This document shows, in pieces, positions 16,278 to 25,320 of a stretch of DNA of 62,488 nucleotides. The first letter of the stretch is position 1, and the number at the start of each line of letters is the position of its first letter. Made by a program: the position numbers and the translations under genes. The notes under the pieces were generated by a model, which ran no database searches, was not told the DNA's origin, and saw only the letters and a program-made list of their open reading frames with translations. This stretch comes from Hespellia sp. (lineage in GTDB: Bacteria > Bacillota > Clostridia > Lachnospirales > Lachnospiraceae), in NCBI GenBank assembly GCA_022790755.1, contig JAAVXR010000065.1:1-62488 (forward strand), written 5' to 3'.

Positions 16278-17289
16278 TTTCTTTCTCTAGATAATCTTTT
16301 ACCAGCATAAGCTCTTCCACAATCAGACAATTCTCGAAAGCTTTGCCGTGTATTCCTTGCATACAATCTTCCAACCCAATCCAACGTACCGATTCCACCT
16401 CTTCTTCCTGTAAACGCAAAGAAGCAACGTCCACATCCTTTTTCAGCACAAAAACCGTACTCAGTTCATGATTCCTAAAAGGTTTCCCATAGAATTCTGT
16501 CTCAATAGATGCCTCCAGAGTTCCCACAAATCGTAGTTCTTCTTTCGAAGCTTCTATTCCCAGCTCTTCTTTCAATTCTCGAACTGCGGAATCCAATGCA
16601 TCACTCCCCGCCGGGATATGCCCAGCCGAAGAAATATCATAACACCCTGGAAAAGCGTCTTTTCCCTCTGCTCGCTTCTGGAGCAAAACATCATACCCCG
16701 TCTGTCGATTCCCACGCACCAACCAGGTATGCGAAGTGCGATGAAAACTCCCTTCCCGATGAATCACAGTCCGCTCCCCCACTCTGCCACTTACGGTTCC
16801 ATCCGGATTCAGAATGTCGATCAGTTCCATCGGACATCCGTCCAGGACTGCTTCCTGCAATACATTATGCTCATAATGAAGCTTTAGTGAAAAGAATGGA
16901 GCATTCTCCTCCAATAAACGGAAAAAAATGCGATCTCCCTCCCAGAGATTCAACCGGGAGATTTCGGACTTGGGGACCCATTCCAGAATTCCTTCCTCAC
17001 AATCCGTCAATTCCCCTGTAAATGCATCTGCGGTGTATAGACACATATACTCCGGCTCCAACTGATCGCAGAGAAAGGTAACGATCCCGCGAAAAACATA
17101 ATGCGTCAAAGTAAGTCCCGTTTCCTCCATTGCCTCCCGCAGCAGACAGTCTTCCGGACTTTCCCCATACTCAAAGTGTCCGCCAATTCCAATCCATTTA
17201 TCCTTATTCACATCATTTTTTTTCGAAATTCGATGCATCATCAGATATTTTTCATCTTGTTCCACATAACAAAGCGTTGTAAGTCCCAT
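16261..17289 (-). CDS. Tandem NUDIX hydrolase fusion
   Basis: A 342-residue protein with two complete NUDIX boxes. The first, about residues 37-60, is GGHFEYGESPEDCLLREAM followed by EETGL, as in MutT-like 8-oxo-dGTP hydrolases. The second, about residues 217-241, is GHIPAGSDALDSAVRELKEE, in a domain resembling IPP-isomerase-like NUDIX proteins (it contains SFHRTSHTWLV). Each part should hydrolyse a nucleoside diphosphate-linked compound. Start at ATG 17289 with AGGAGAG. It follows recQ by 35 bases and overlaps the YgjP-like gene. The substrates are unknown. Confidence 0.88.
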   Translation of the reverse strand: MGLTTLCYVEQDEKYLMMHRISKKNDVNKDKWIGIGGHFEYGESPEDCLLREAMEETGLTLTHYVFRGIVTFLCDQLEPEYMCLYTADAFTGELTDCEEGILEWVPKSEISRLNLWEGDRIFFRLLEENAPFFSLKLHYEHNVLQEAVLDGCPMELIDILNPDGTVSGRVGERTVIHREGSFHRTSHTWLVRGNRQTGYDVLLQKRAEGKDAFPGCYDISSAGHIPAGSDALDSAVRELKEELGIEASKEELRFVGTLEASIETEFYGKPFRNHELSTVFVLKKDVDVASLRLQEEEVESVRWIGLEDCMQGIHGKAFENCLIVEELMLVKDYLEKENEDGL

Positions 17290-17324
17290 TTTGTATCTCT
17301 CCTGTCTGATTGTAATTCACTCTA

Positions 17325-19184
17325 TCAATCAATCGCATGCAAAAACCGCTCCCCGTACTTCTGAAGCTTGTACTCCCCAACTCCACTGATCTTCAGCATT
17401 TCCTTCTGCGTATGCGGTCTTGCCGCGCTCATCAACACCAATGTCTTATCCGAAAAGATAATATATGGCGGCACCTTCTCCTCGGATGCGATCTGCCTGC
17501 GCAGATCGCGAAGCCGTTCGAATACTTCCAGATCTTTTTCTGACAAAGCCGACACCGCGCCTGTTTTCTTTTGCTTTTTGACTGCTTTCTTCTTCTCCGG
17601 TTCCTCTTTCGCGAGCTTCATAAAAATTTTTCCATCTATCTCCAGAAAACATACTGCCTTTTCCTGCAAAGACAGCACCGGATACTCGTCATTGCTCATC
17701 TCAAGATATCCCTCGAAAATCAGCTCATTCACGATTTGCCTGAGACGCGGCATTGTTACTTTCGATAATCTTGCGTATTCTGGATTGCGCTCCAGTCCAC
17801 GGCTCATAATTTTCTGGCTCTTCGCACCGCGCAGAATATCCAGAATCATCGTCATTCCATAACGCATCCGATTCGCCCTGATACAGGAAAATATGGAACG
17901 TGCTGCTTCCGAGATATCTATCTCTTCATATTTCGTCAGACAATTCTGACAGTTTCCGCAATATTCTCCGCTTTTTTCTCCAAAATATTGCAAAATATAG
18001 TTCCGCAGACAATTGCTGGTAAAACAATAAAAGGTCATCTGTTTCAATCGTTCCAGATCTCGTTCCTGTACGATCTGTCGGTTCAGCGCATCCAGTTCCT
18101 CATTGTCCTCCCCATGTTCAATCAGAAACCGATTCGTCCGCACGTCCATCGGTTCATAGTATAAAATGCACTCCGCCGACTCACCGTCCCTTCCCGCGCG
18201 TCCCGCTTCTTGGTAGTAGCTTTCCATATTTTTTGGCATATTGTAATGCACCACAAAGCGAACGTCCGATTTGTCGATCCCCATTCCAAAAGCGTTCGTC
18301 GCCACCATAATCTGCCGGCGATCAAAGATAAAGTCGTCCTGGTTTTCTCTGCGTTCCTCATCCGAAAGCCCGGCATGATATCGTGTCACAGAGAATCCGT
18401 CCTCCCGCAGGCGATAACTGACCTCCTCCACACTTTTTCGGGTCAGGCAATAAATAATGCCACTGCTTCCCCGCATGTCGGCTTCTTTCTTCTTTAGATA
18501 TGCCACCAACTCTCGATATTTATCCGCTGGTTTCCGAACCGCAAAGAAAAGATTATTCCGGTCAAATCCGGTCGTCACAATCGTCGGACTATGTAATTGC
18601 AGAATATCAAGAATATCATCCCTCACGTCCGCTGTCGCCGTCGCCGTGTAAGCTCCAAGGATCGGACGATAAGGCAGCTTCCGTAAAAACTCCAGAATTT
18701 TGAGATAGCTTGTCCGGAAATCCTGACCCCACTGAGACACGCAATGCGCCTCATCGACCGCCAGAAAAGAAATTTTCACCTGTGAATCCAACGCAAACTC
18801 CAAGAAACGCTCGCTCTCCAGCCGCTCCGGCGCCACATAAATGATTTGATACCGCCCCTGTCGTGCAAACTGTAAAGCCTTTTGATACTGACCGGCACTC
18901 AGAGAACTATTCAAAAAGGCCGCGTGAATTCCAACCTGATTCAGAGAACTGACCTGGTCCTTCATCAGAGAAATCAGCGGCGAGATCACCAGGGTAATTC
19001 CTTCCAGCATCAATGCCGGAATTTGGAAACACATGGACTTCCCCGCGCCGGTCGGCATAATTCCCATCACGTCCCGGCCATCCAGAACTGCTTCTATGAG
19101 CGCAGACTGTCCTTCCCTGAAATCTTCATATCCAAAATACTGTTTCAAAAACGCTCTTGCATCCTGGATTTGATTTTGATTCAT
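17325..19184 (-). CDS. recQ: ATP-dependent DNA helicase RecQ
   Basis: 3'-to-5' helicase of 619 residues for recombination and fork repair. Motif I MPTGAGKSMCF, motif II VDEAHCVSQWG, motif VI QEAGRAGRDG, the RecQ zinc cysteines (NCLRNYILQYF and YCGNCQNC), and a C-terminal HRDC domain (about residues 540-615) are all present. Its ATG overlaps the stop of the TetM/Rae1 fusion (ATGA) and its ribosome binding site GGAGGAA lies in the end of that gene, so expression is coupled. Confidence 0.96.
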   Translation of the reverse strand: MNQNQIQDARAFLKQYFGYEDFREGQSALIEAVLDGRDVMGIMPTGAGKSMCFQIPALMLEGITLVISPLISLMKDQVSSLNQVGIHAAFLNSSLSAGQYQKALQFARQGRYQIIYVAPERLESERFLEFALDSQVKISFLAVDEAHCVSQWGQDFRTSYLKILEFLRKLPYRPILGAYTATATADVRDDILDILQLHSPTIVTTGFDRNNLFFAVRKPADKYRELVAYLKKKEADMRGSSGIIYCLTRKSVEEVSYRLREDGFSVTRYHAGLSDEERRENQDDFIFDRRQIMVATNAFGMGIDKSDVRFVVHYNMPKNMESYYQEAGRAGRDGESAECILYYEPMDVRTNRFLIEHGEDNEELDALNRQIVQERDLERLKQMTFYCFTSNCLRNYILQYFGEKSGEYCGNCQNCLTKYEEIDISEAARSIFSCIRANRMRYGMTMILDILRGAKSQKIMSRGLERNPEYARLSKVTMPRLRQIVNELIFEGYLEMSNDEYPVLSLQEKAVCFLEIDGKIFMKLAKEEPEKKKAVKKQKKTGAVSALSEKDLEVFERLRDLRRQIASEEKVPPYIIFSDKTLVLMSAARPHTQKEMLKISGVGEYKLQKYGERFLHAID

Positions 19185-21982
19185 GTATTTCCTCCATTCT
19201 TAAGTTCATTCTTGGATTTATTCTTTGGCTCATTCTCAGATTTTCCCAGGCGCACTTCTTCCACCTGCTCCGCCAGCTCTTCATCCAGATAGTGAAACAG
19301 ATAATTGCGCTCTCCGTTTCTTTTCGACAAATACTCCTCCCGAATCTGCCGGTTCACAGACTCTACCTCTTCCCACAATTCCGTCGCTGATAACAAAAGA
19401 CACCCCTGACCACGAATGATCACCTGCTCCGTCGCATCGGACGTCGCCACGGTCACATGATATTTTCGCCCGATTTCATGAGCTGTTTTTTCAATATACT
19501 GATCTGCGGTTTCCGCTTCTTTTGTATATACCACATAGATATTATGATATTTCTGCACTTCCCCAGGATATCCCTTCAAACGGTAAGCATCAAATACCAG
19601 AATTACCGTACATTTCTTAAACCCTTGATAATTGCTGAGCAAATCCTGAAGTCGTCCTCTGGCTCCGTCCATATTACGCTCCGCCAGATCCCGAAGCTCT
19701 TCCCAGGAAAAAATAATATTATACCCATCCACCAGCAAATATTCTCGCAGTGGTTCTTTCTCCAACCTGCTGCCCTTTACCGAAGATGAAGTTTGTTTCG
19801 TCTTTCCATAGGTAAACTTCCGTCGCTGCTGCCTTGGCTTGTACGCTTGCTCGATCATCTTCTGCAGTTCTTTTTCTTCCTCCCAGGATAATGTAGCCGC
19901 AGAATAGCTCTTGCTTGCAGGCGCCGGCCGCAAAGGCATATCCGGCTCCTCCGAGCATTTTGATTCCTCTCCCAGGTGCAGGCCGCTCTCCACATGCATA
20001 TACTCCTCCACCTGATCCCATTTCACAGGAAATCCTGCCCCGTGCGCACAGAATACCGAACCAGTCGGATTTTCCAGATCACTCTCAGAATCATACAAGA
20101 TCTGCTCCAATACCTCCTGTGCATTATGACATGGATAGTATCCTTTCAAAGTACACGAAAGACGTCCCTTACCTCTGGTATAAGAAGTCACTTCCATCTG
20201 ATAATCCCGCATCTTGGATACCGGCGCATCTCCTTGTAATACTGCTGTCCCATCTTCCTGGACCGGCAGCTCAAACTTGCCGTGCATTCTCTGCAGATCA
20301 GACATCGCTCTTCCAACCATCTCTGCGGGCACTTCCAGCCGATACTGATAGTAAGGTTCCAACAACACGCTCTCTGCCTTTTTCAACCCCTGTCTCACTG
20401 CACGGTAAGTTGCCTGGCGGAAATCTCCTCCCTCCGTATGTTTCTGATGCGCCCGCCCGGTAATCAGCGTAATCTTCATGTCCGTGATCGGCGAACCACT
20501 TAAGACTCCCTTATGCTCCTTCTCCTCCAGATGTGTCAAAATCAGTCTCTGCCAGTTGACATCCAGAATATCCGTACTGCAATCGGAGACAAACTGCAGA
20601 CCGCTTCCGCGCTCTCCCGGCTCCAACAGCAAATGTACTTCCGCATAGTGCCGAAGCGGCTCAAAATGTCCCACACCTTCCACCGGTTTCGCAATCGTTT
20701 CTTTGTATACAATGTTTCCCTGTCCGAATTGGACAGACAAACCAAAACGTTCCTCTATCAGACTTTTCAAAATTTCCGTCTGTACTTCCCCCATAATCCG
20801 AGCATGAATCTCCTGTAAAGTTTCATTCCACAGAATATGAAGCAGCGGCTCTTCTTCCTCCAACTGCCGCAATTGCTGTAAAACGCGATGGACATCGCAT
20901 CCTTCCGGCAACTCAATTCGATAGTTCATCACTGGTTCCAATATCGGAAGCTCCGAGACAATTTCATTTCCCAGCCCCTCTCCCGGATAAGTCTGATCCA
21001 GCCCCGTCACCGCACAAATCATCCCTGCCTCTGCTTCGGGAACCACCTCATACTTTGCCCCTGAGTAAATTCGTATTTGATTCACCTTTTCCTCCCAGGA
21101 GTCACTCCCATCTCGCAACGAACCCTGAACCAAATCTTTTACCCTAAGCATCCCACCGGTAATCTTGAGATGTGTCAGTCGATTACCCTGCTCATCCCTA
21201 GAAATCTTGTACACTTTCGCACCAAATTCCCCCGGATAACTTGATGACTTTGCTAATCGTTCAATTCCTCTCAAAAAGACTTCCACACCCGTCTGCTTCA
21301 ACGCAGAACCAAAAAAACACGGAAACAACCTGCGCTCCGCGATCAGGCGTGTGACATCGGAAACATCCACATTTCCGGTTTCCAAATATTTTTCCAGAAC
21401 CGCATCCTCGCACATAGCGATCGCCTCCAGAAATTCCTCTTTCTTCCAGAATTGATCTGCCTCCTGGCTGAAATCCACACAATTTTCATCCAGATGTTTC
21501 CGCAGTTCTCTCAACAACGCCTGTCTGTCCGCCCCTTCCTGGTCCATCTTATTGACAAACAAAAAAACCGGTATCTGATACCGTTTCAAGAGTCTCCAGA
21601 GCGTTTCCGTATGTCCCTGTACGCCGTCCGCACCGCTGATCACCAGAATCGCGTAATCCAGCACCTGCAACGTCCGCTCCATCTCTGCAGAAAAATCCAC
21701 ATGCCCCGGCGTATCCAGGAGCGTGATTTTCAGATCTCCCAGTGAGAACGCCGCCTGCTTGGAGAAAATGGTGATTCCTCTGGCTTTCTCCAGCGCAAAC
21801 GTATCCAGAAAGGCGTCTTTGTTGTCCACCCTGCCAAATTTGCGAATGCTGCCGCTCTGATATAAAATACTCTCTGATAAAGTGGTCTTGCCGGCGTCCA
21901 CATGGGCCAGAAGGCCAATCGTAATATGCTTTTGTAGTTTTTTACCAAATTTGTCTAATATATTTTCAGACGTATCTTCCAT
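19181..21982 (-). CDS. TetM-like translational GTPase fused to a Rae1/YacP-like NYN endonuclease
   Basis: A 933-residue protein. The N-terminal part, about residues 1-680, is an EF-G/TetM-type factor: G1 AHVDAGKTT, G3 DTPGH, G4 NKMD, and a domain III-V region ending in CAHGAGFPVKWDQV. After a charged linker (about 680-745), residues 747 to about 900 form a NYN/PIN-like domain that begins LLVDGYNIIFSW and retains acidic positions (FDAY, ETADQY, ATSDATEQ) as in YacP. B. subtilis YacP is Rae1, a ribosome A-site mRNA endonuclease. The fusion suggests a GTPase that brings a nuclease to the ribosome. I use the ATG at 21982 with AAAGGGG upstream. TetM-like tetracycline protection is an alternative but not evident. 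Confidence 0.9.
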   Translation of the reverse strand: MEDTSENILDKFGKKLQKHITIGLLAHVDAGKTTLSESILYQSGSIRKFGRVDNKDAFLDTFALEKARGITIFSKQAAFSLGDLKITLLDTPGHVDFSAEMERTLQVLDYAILVISGADGVQGHTETLWRLLKRYQIPVFLFVNKMDQEGADRQALLRELRKHLDENCVDFSQEADQFWKKEEFLEAIAMCEDAVLEKYLETGNVDVSDVTRLIAERRLFPCFFGSALKQTGVEVFLRGIERLAKSSSYPGEFGAKVYKISRDEQGNRLTHLKITGGMLRVKDLVQGSLRDGSDSWEEKVNQIRIYSGAKYEVVPEAEAGMICAVTGLDQTYPGEGLGNEIVSELPILEPVMNYRIELPEGCDVHRVLQQLRQLEEEEPLLHILWNETLQEIHARIMGEVQTEILKSLIEERFGLSVQFGQGNIVYKETIAKPVEGVGHFEPLRHYAEVHLLLEPGERGSGLQFVSDCSTDILDVNWQRLILTHLEEKEHKGVLSGSPITDMKITLITGRAHQKHTEGGDFRQATYRAVRQGLKKAESVLLEPYYQYRLEVPAEMVGRAMSDLQRMHGKFELPVQEDGTAVLQGDAPVSKMRDYQMEVTSYTRGKGRLSCTLKGYYPCHNAQEVLEQILYDSESDLENPTGSVFCAHGAGFPVKWDQVEEYMHVESGLHLGEESKCSEEPDMPLRPAPASKSYSAATLSWEEEKELQKMIEQAYKPRQQRRKFTYGKTKQTSSSVKGSRLEKEPLREYLLVDGYNIIFSWEELRDLAERNMDGARGRLQDLLSNYQGFKKCTVILVFDAYRLKGYPGEVQKYHNIYVVYTKEAETADQYIEKTAHEIGRKYHVTVATSDATEQVIIRGQGCLLLSATELWEEVESVNRQIREEYLSKRNGERNYLFHYLDEELAEQVEEVRLGKSENEPKNKSKNELKNGGNT

Positions 21983-22037
21983 AGAAAATACCCCTTTCTG
22001 TGATTTATCACAACACCCGGATGATTTCATCTATACC

Positions 22038-22155
22038 GATTCAGGTATCAAAAAGTGTTTTCTCAGAGTGTACCTGTCAAATTGCGCAAAATGTGTTCGA
22101 AATTGTGACTGCGCAGAATCTTAGTACTTCTTAATTTTCTGCCAAACTACAGCAA
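22038..22155. repeat. RF1 repeat, truncated left-half copy
   Basis: About 85% identical by eye to 32840-32960 over 116 bases, including AATTGTGACTGCGCAG and ACTTCTTAAT. It stops near CAGCAA, so the right terminal repeat is missing. It lies between the Uma2 gene and the fusion gene. Confidence 0.8.
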
Positions 22156-22173
22156 ATAATAAGTATTTATCTT

Positions 22174-22695
22174 TCATTGTATATTTATAAAAAACTCTTC
22201 AAAAATACCGACTGATATATCGAACCCAAAAGAATATTCATCCATGCTGTCTTTTTCAAAATTATGTACTGTCACAAATTCTTTTTCTGGATCTACCACC
22301 CAATATTCTCTGACGCCAGCCGTACGATACTTAAATAATTTTTTATAATAATCCATCTGTCTGCTGCTTGACGAAACAATTTCAATGATCCAGTCAGGCG
22401 CGCCATGACATCCTTTTTCATCTAGTTTCGACCGATCGCAAATAACAGAAATATCAGGCTCCACATAATCCGTCTCGTCATTCAAAAATACAGCAAACGG
22501 AGCCGCCAGCACCTGGCAGGTTCCATTTTTGCCATCAATATAATTCGCAATGATCTGATGCAGTTTTCCACTTATTCTTTGATGAGTCCAGCTTGGCGGC
22601 GTCATATCATAAATCTGACCGTCAAGTAACTCCGCGCGTTCTCCATCCGGTAATGCATAGATATCATCTATTGTATAGATTTCTTCTTTTTTCAC
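22174..22695 (-). CDS. Uma2 family putative endonuclease (DUF820)
   Basis: A 173-residue protein with the PD-(D/E)XK-like Uma2 pattern: AELLDGQIYDMTPPSWTHQ, then VEPDISVICDRSKL and the PDWIIEIVSSSSRQMDYYKK core. Such proteins are scattered, often mobile, and of unproven nuclease activity. It begins with GTG preceded by AAAGGA. It is alone, with its own promoter, and not clearly linked to its neighbours. Confidence 0.85.
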   Translation of the reverse strand: MKKEEIYTIDDIYALPDGERAELLDGQIYDMTPPSWTHQRISGKLHQIIANYIDGKNGTCQVLAAPFAVFLNDETDYVEPDISVICDRSKLDEKGCHGAPDWIIEIVSSSSRQMDYYKKLFKYRTAGVREYWVVDPEKEFVTVHNFEKDSMDEYSFGFDISVGIFEEFFINIQ

Positions 22696-22734
22696 TACGT
22701 TCCTTTACTGCACCTCCATGTCCTGCTAGCATTC

Positions 22735-22763
22735 ATTATAGAATATTGTCTATGCAAAAACAA
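22735..22763 (-). promoter_or_regulatory. Promoter of the Uma2 gene
   Basis: TTGTTT (22763-22758) and TATAAT (22740-22735) on the minus strand, 17-bp spacer. Confidence 0.7.
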
Positions 22764-22806
22764 CACGATAATCCCATTCAATCTAAAAATATCCGCCATT
22801 AACGCT

Positions 22807-22851
22807 AAAAATCGCTGTTCCCCGAATAAATAAAGGGATACAGCGATTTTT
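22807..22851 (-). terminator. Terminator at the end of the catabolic island
   Basis: A 12-bp stem (22807-22818 with 22840-22851) with T tracts on both strands, so it can stop transcription from either side. It follows the last island gene on the minus strand. Confidence 0.85.
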
Positions 22852-22946
22852 CTTTCATATTTACTTTTCAATATTTCACCATTGACGCCTTTTCATCAAT
22901 AGTCTTCAGATTCCAAGAGACTATTATTCAGTTTTTCAACATGGAT

Positions 22947-24146
22947 CTATGCGCTTTTCTTTGCCATGCAAACCGCCAAATAATGTAATACCAATGCAAT
23001 CGCCGCGCCGACTACCGCAACAACATAAGCAGATGCATAGCCATATGAAGTGACAAAAAGCGCGACCAGAATCGGAGCCACCATATTGCCAATTGCCTGA
23101 CAAGTGGTTCCTTTTGTCATAACCTGAGCGCTTGTCTCCATGTCAAAAATAACCGGTGATGCAATCAGGAACAGACTGCTGGCAGAACATCCGACTGCAT
23201 AGAGCAAAACGATTGCCGCAATCACGATAACCGACTGGAACTGTCCATATACCAGGAACATTCCGGCTGCGCCGACAAAACATACCGACTCAAACAAGAC
23301 AAATGCTTTGATATTCATCTTCTGCATTAGTTTGCCACAGATCAGCAAATTAAAAATACCATTGCCGATTCCCAGCATGGACATAACCGTTGCCGCTGTG
23401 GAAACGGTCATCCCACACTCCGGAAGGTATGCGGTTACATAAGTCAAAATTGGGGCAAGCGCGATCGTCACAACAATCGTTCCAATCCAGAACAGCCAAA
23501 CTGCCGGATTTACATATACATTTGGCTTTTTTGCAGTTGATTCATCCGCCTGTCCGCCTACCGACTGCTCTTCAACTGCCGTCTCTTCTTTCGGAACACT
23601 GATCAATAAGGCCATAATCAACATAATAACTGCCCCAACGCCACATTCGATAAGAAATACCAGTTTGATTCCAAAATTTTCAAACAAAAATCCTGCCACT
23701 CCCTGGGCAACTCCTGAGGTAAGCATACCAGTTCCCACACAGATCGGCATATATTTCCCACTTTCACTTCCAAACAACCGCCCCAGAAGATTTCCGACGC
23801 AGGCAATACCGCCGATTCCCCAGACCGCACCCAAAACTGCGAACGCCACATGACAGAACAGAACGCTTGGCATAAGTCCCAGCAACACGGCATATACAAG
23901 TGCGGCCACCCCACTTAGAATCATGCTGAGCTTAATACCCAACCTTTTATAACACGTAGCCGCCACTACTCCGCCGACCGCCATCATAACAGACTGAATA
24001 GACGTACTGGTACTGACTTCTACAAGCGTTCCTCCTACATACTCCGGAATATATGCAAATACAGCCGGGTAAGAACCACAAACAATAAACAAACCTATGC
24101 AATAAACCACACAAAAAACAAACCTTATCTTGGATATCTTCTTCAC
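22947..24146 (-). CDS. MFS transporter of the catabolic island
   Basis: A 399-residue permease with twelve predicted membrane segments and a hydrophilic central loop (KEETAVEEQSVGGQADES). The layout resembles oxalate/formate-antiporter-type MFS carriers of organic anions. I start at the GTG at 24146 with AAGGTGAG just upstream; a TTG 21 bases earlier overlaps the purine-rich site. It is the last gene of the island, 37 bases after the phosphotriesterase-family gene, and is probably the uptake system for the unknown substrate. Confidence 0.85.
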   Translation of the reverse strand: MKKISKIRFVFCVVYCIGLFIVCGSYPAVFAYIPEYVGGTLVEVSTSTSIQSVMMAVGGVVAATCYKRLGIKLSMILSGVAALVYAVLLGLMPSVLFCHVAFAVLGAVWGIGGIACVGNLLGRLFGSESGKYMPICVGTGMLTSGVAQGVAGFLFENFGIKLVFLIECGVGAVIMLIMALLISVPKEETAVEEQSVGGQADESTAKKPNVYVNPAVWLFWIGTIVVTIALAPILTYVTAYLPECGMTVSTAATVMSMLGIGNGIFNLLICGKLMQKMNIKAFVLFESVCFVGAAGMFLVYGQFQSVIVIAAIVLLYAVGCSASSLFLIASPVIFDMETSAQVMTKGTTCQAIGNMVAPILVALFVTSYGYASAYVVAVVGAAIALVLHYLAVCMAKKSA

Positions 24147-24183
24147 TTTCTCACCTTTTCCTCCCAATCACATTTGCCCTTCA

Positions 24184-25320
24184 TCATTCTTTCACAAACG
24201 CCAGATGTTCCACCGGATTCTTCACCGTCATCTGTTCCACCTCTTTTTCAAAGCCAAGCTGCCAAAGCATTGGACCCACGAAATTCGGGATTCTGGTATA
24301 ACCCCAGCTTCCGTGCTGCACAGAGCATTGTTTGCCCGCATAGTCATGCCCCAGCATGATCCGAGATGCATGGCCTTTTTCCAGCAGCATCATAAGTCCC
24401 CGTATAATCAGATAGTCATCCGTTCCCATAGAACCAAAGATTTCATTATTGTTATTTGCTTTATTCCCCAAACAGTCGATGGTAATATTAGCGCCAGTTG
24501 CCAGTACACGTTCCACACCATCCACCGTTACTTCTCTCTTACCAGTTTTGATGTAATCTGCGATCATCATAGGTGTCATAAAATACTGCTGTATATGGTT
24601 GATGAGCAATCTGTGTGGATTTACTTTATATTCATCCAGACACATATGACATACGTCTACGATATCGTCAATTGTCATCGGATGCTGCACATGGATGTGC
24701 AGGGGGAGATCATGTTTCGCAGAAACTCTTGCTAATGCGCGCAGATGATCTCTTTCTTCCGTACAAGTCATCAGCGCCTTCAAGATGCCTGGTTTGATAT
24801 CGGTTCCATCTGCTCCATTGACCACTTCTTCTTCAAACATTGCTGTTAACTCGTCCTCAGTCTTGCCAAGATAAGCTTCTGGTCTTGACTTCGCAGACGC
24901 ATTGGCAAGGCCTGTACAACAGATAATATTGACGCCCGTGCGCTCTGACAATGTTTTAAGATCAGCAACGGTTCTCTTGGTACATCCCTTATAACTCACT
25001 TCACAAATGGATTTTCCGCCGGCCGCTTTGTAAATCTCCAGTTCTTTTGCCATAAAATCAATATAATCGTCTCCATCAGATGAAAGCTCAAATTTATCAT
25101 ACTGCCATCCACCGGACTCCAAGAATTTCACATTTTCTAATTTGGTTTTAAATCTTTCATCCGGAAGATCTTTCAATGCCGGATGTGTCTTACGCATTGT
25201 CTTTATATCCATTCCAAAACCATCAAAAAGCGGATACAAATCTGGAATCACATGCTCATGCACTAAAGTATAACCCAACTGTTCCGAAGCAATGTCTCCA
25301 CATACTGTTCTAATTTTCAT
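24184..25320 (-). CDS. Phosphotriesterase-family metal hydrolase (lactonase or esterase candidate)
   Basis: A 378-residue TIM-barrel amidohydrolase of the COG1735 family. Metal-binding residues are visible: HEH at residues 21-23, a lysine in DIKPGILKAL that would be the bridging carbamylated residue, histidines in HIHVQHP and INHIQQ, and the aspartate in LGHDYAG. Family members open lactones or cleave esters far more often than phosphotriesters. Its ATG overlaps the etfA stop (ATGA), which ties it to acyl-CoA chemistry; ring opening or ester cleavage of the substrate is a plausible role. The substrate is unknown. Confidence 0.86.
   Translation of the reverse strand: MKIRTVCGDIASEQLGYTLVHEHVIPDLYPLFDGFGMDIKTMRKTHPALKDLPDERFKTKLENVKFLESGGWQYDKFELSSDGDDYIDFMAKELEIYKAAGGKSICEVSYKGCTKRTVADLKTLSERTGVNIICCTGLANASAKSRPEAYLGKTEDELTAMFEEEVVNGADGTDIKPGILKALMTCTEERDHLRALARVSAKHDLPLHIHVQHPMTIDDIVDVCHMCLDEYKVNPHRLLINHIQQYFMTPMMIADYIKTGKREVTVDGVERVLATGANITIDCLGNKANNNNEIFGSMGTDDYLIIRGLMMLLEKGHASRIMLGHDYAGKQCSVQHGSWGYTRIPNFVGPMLWQLGFEKEVEQMTVKNPVEHLAFVKE

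Noticed and set aside
19181..21982. Calling the fusion gene a tetracycline resistance determinant
   Set aside because: The GTPase part is TetM-like, but the gene sits in a housekeeping-like operon and carries a nuclease domain; resistance cannot be claimed from sequence.
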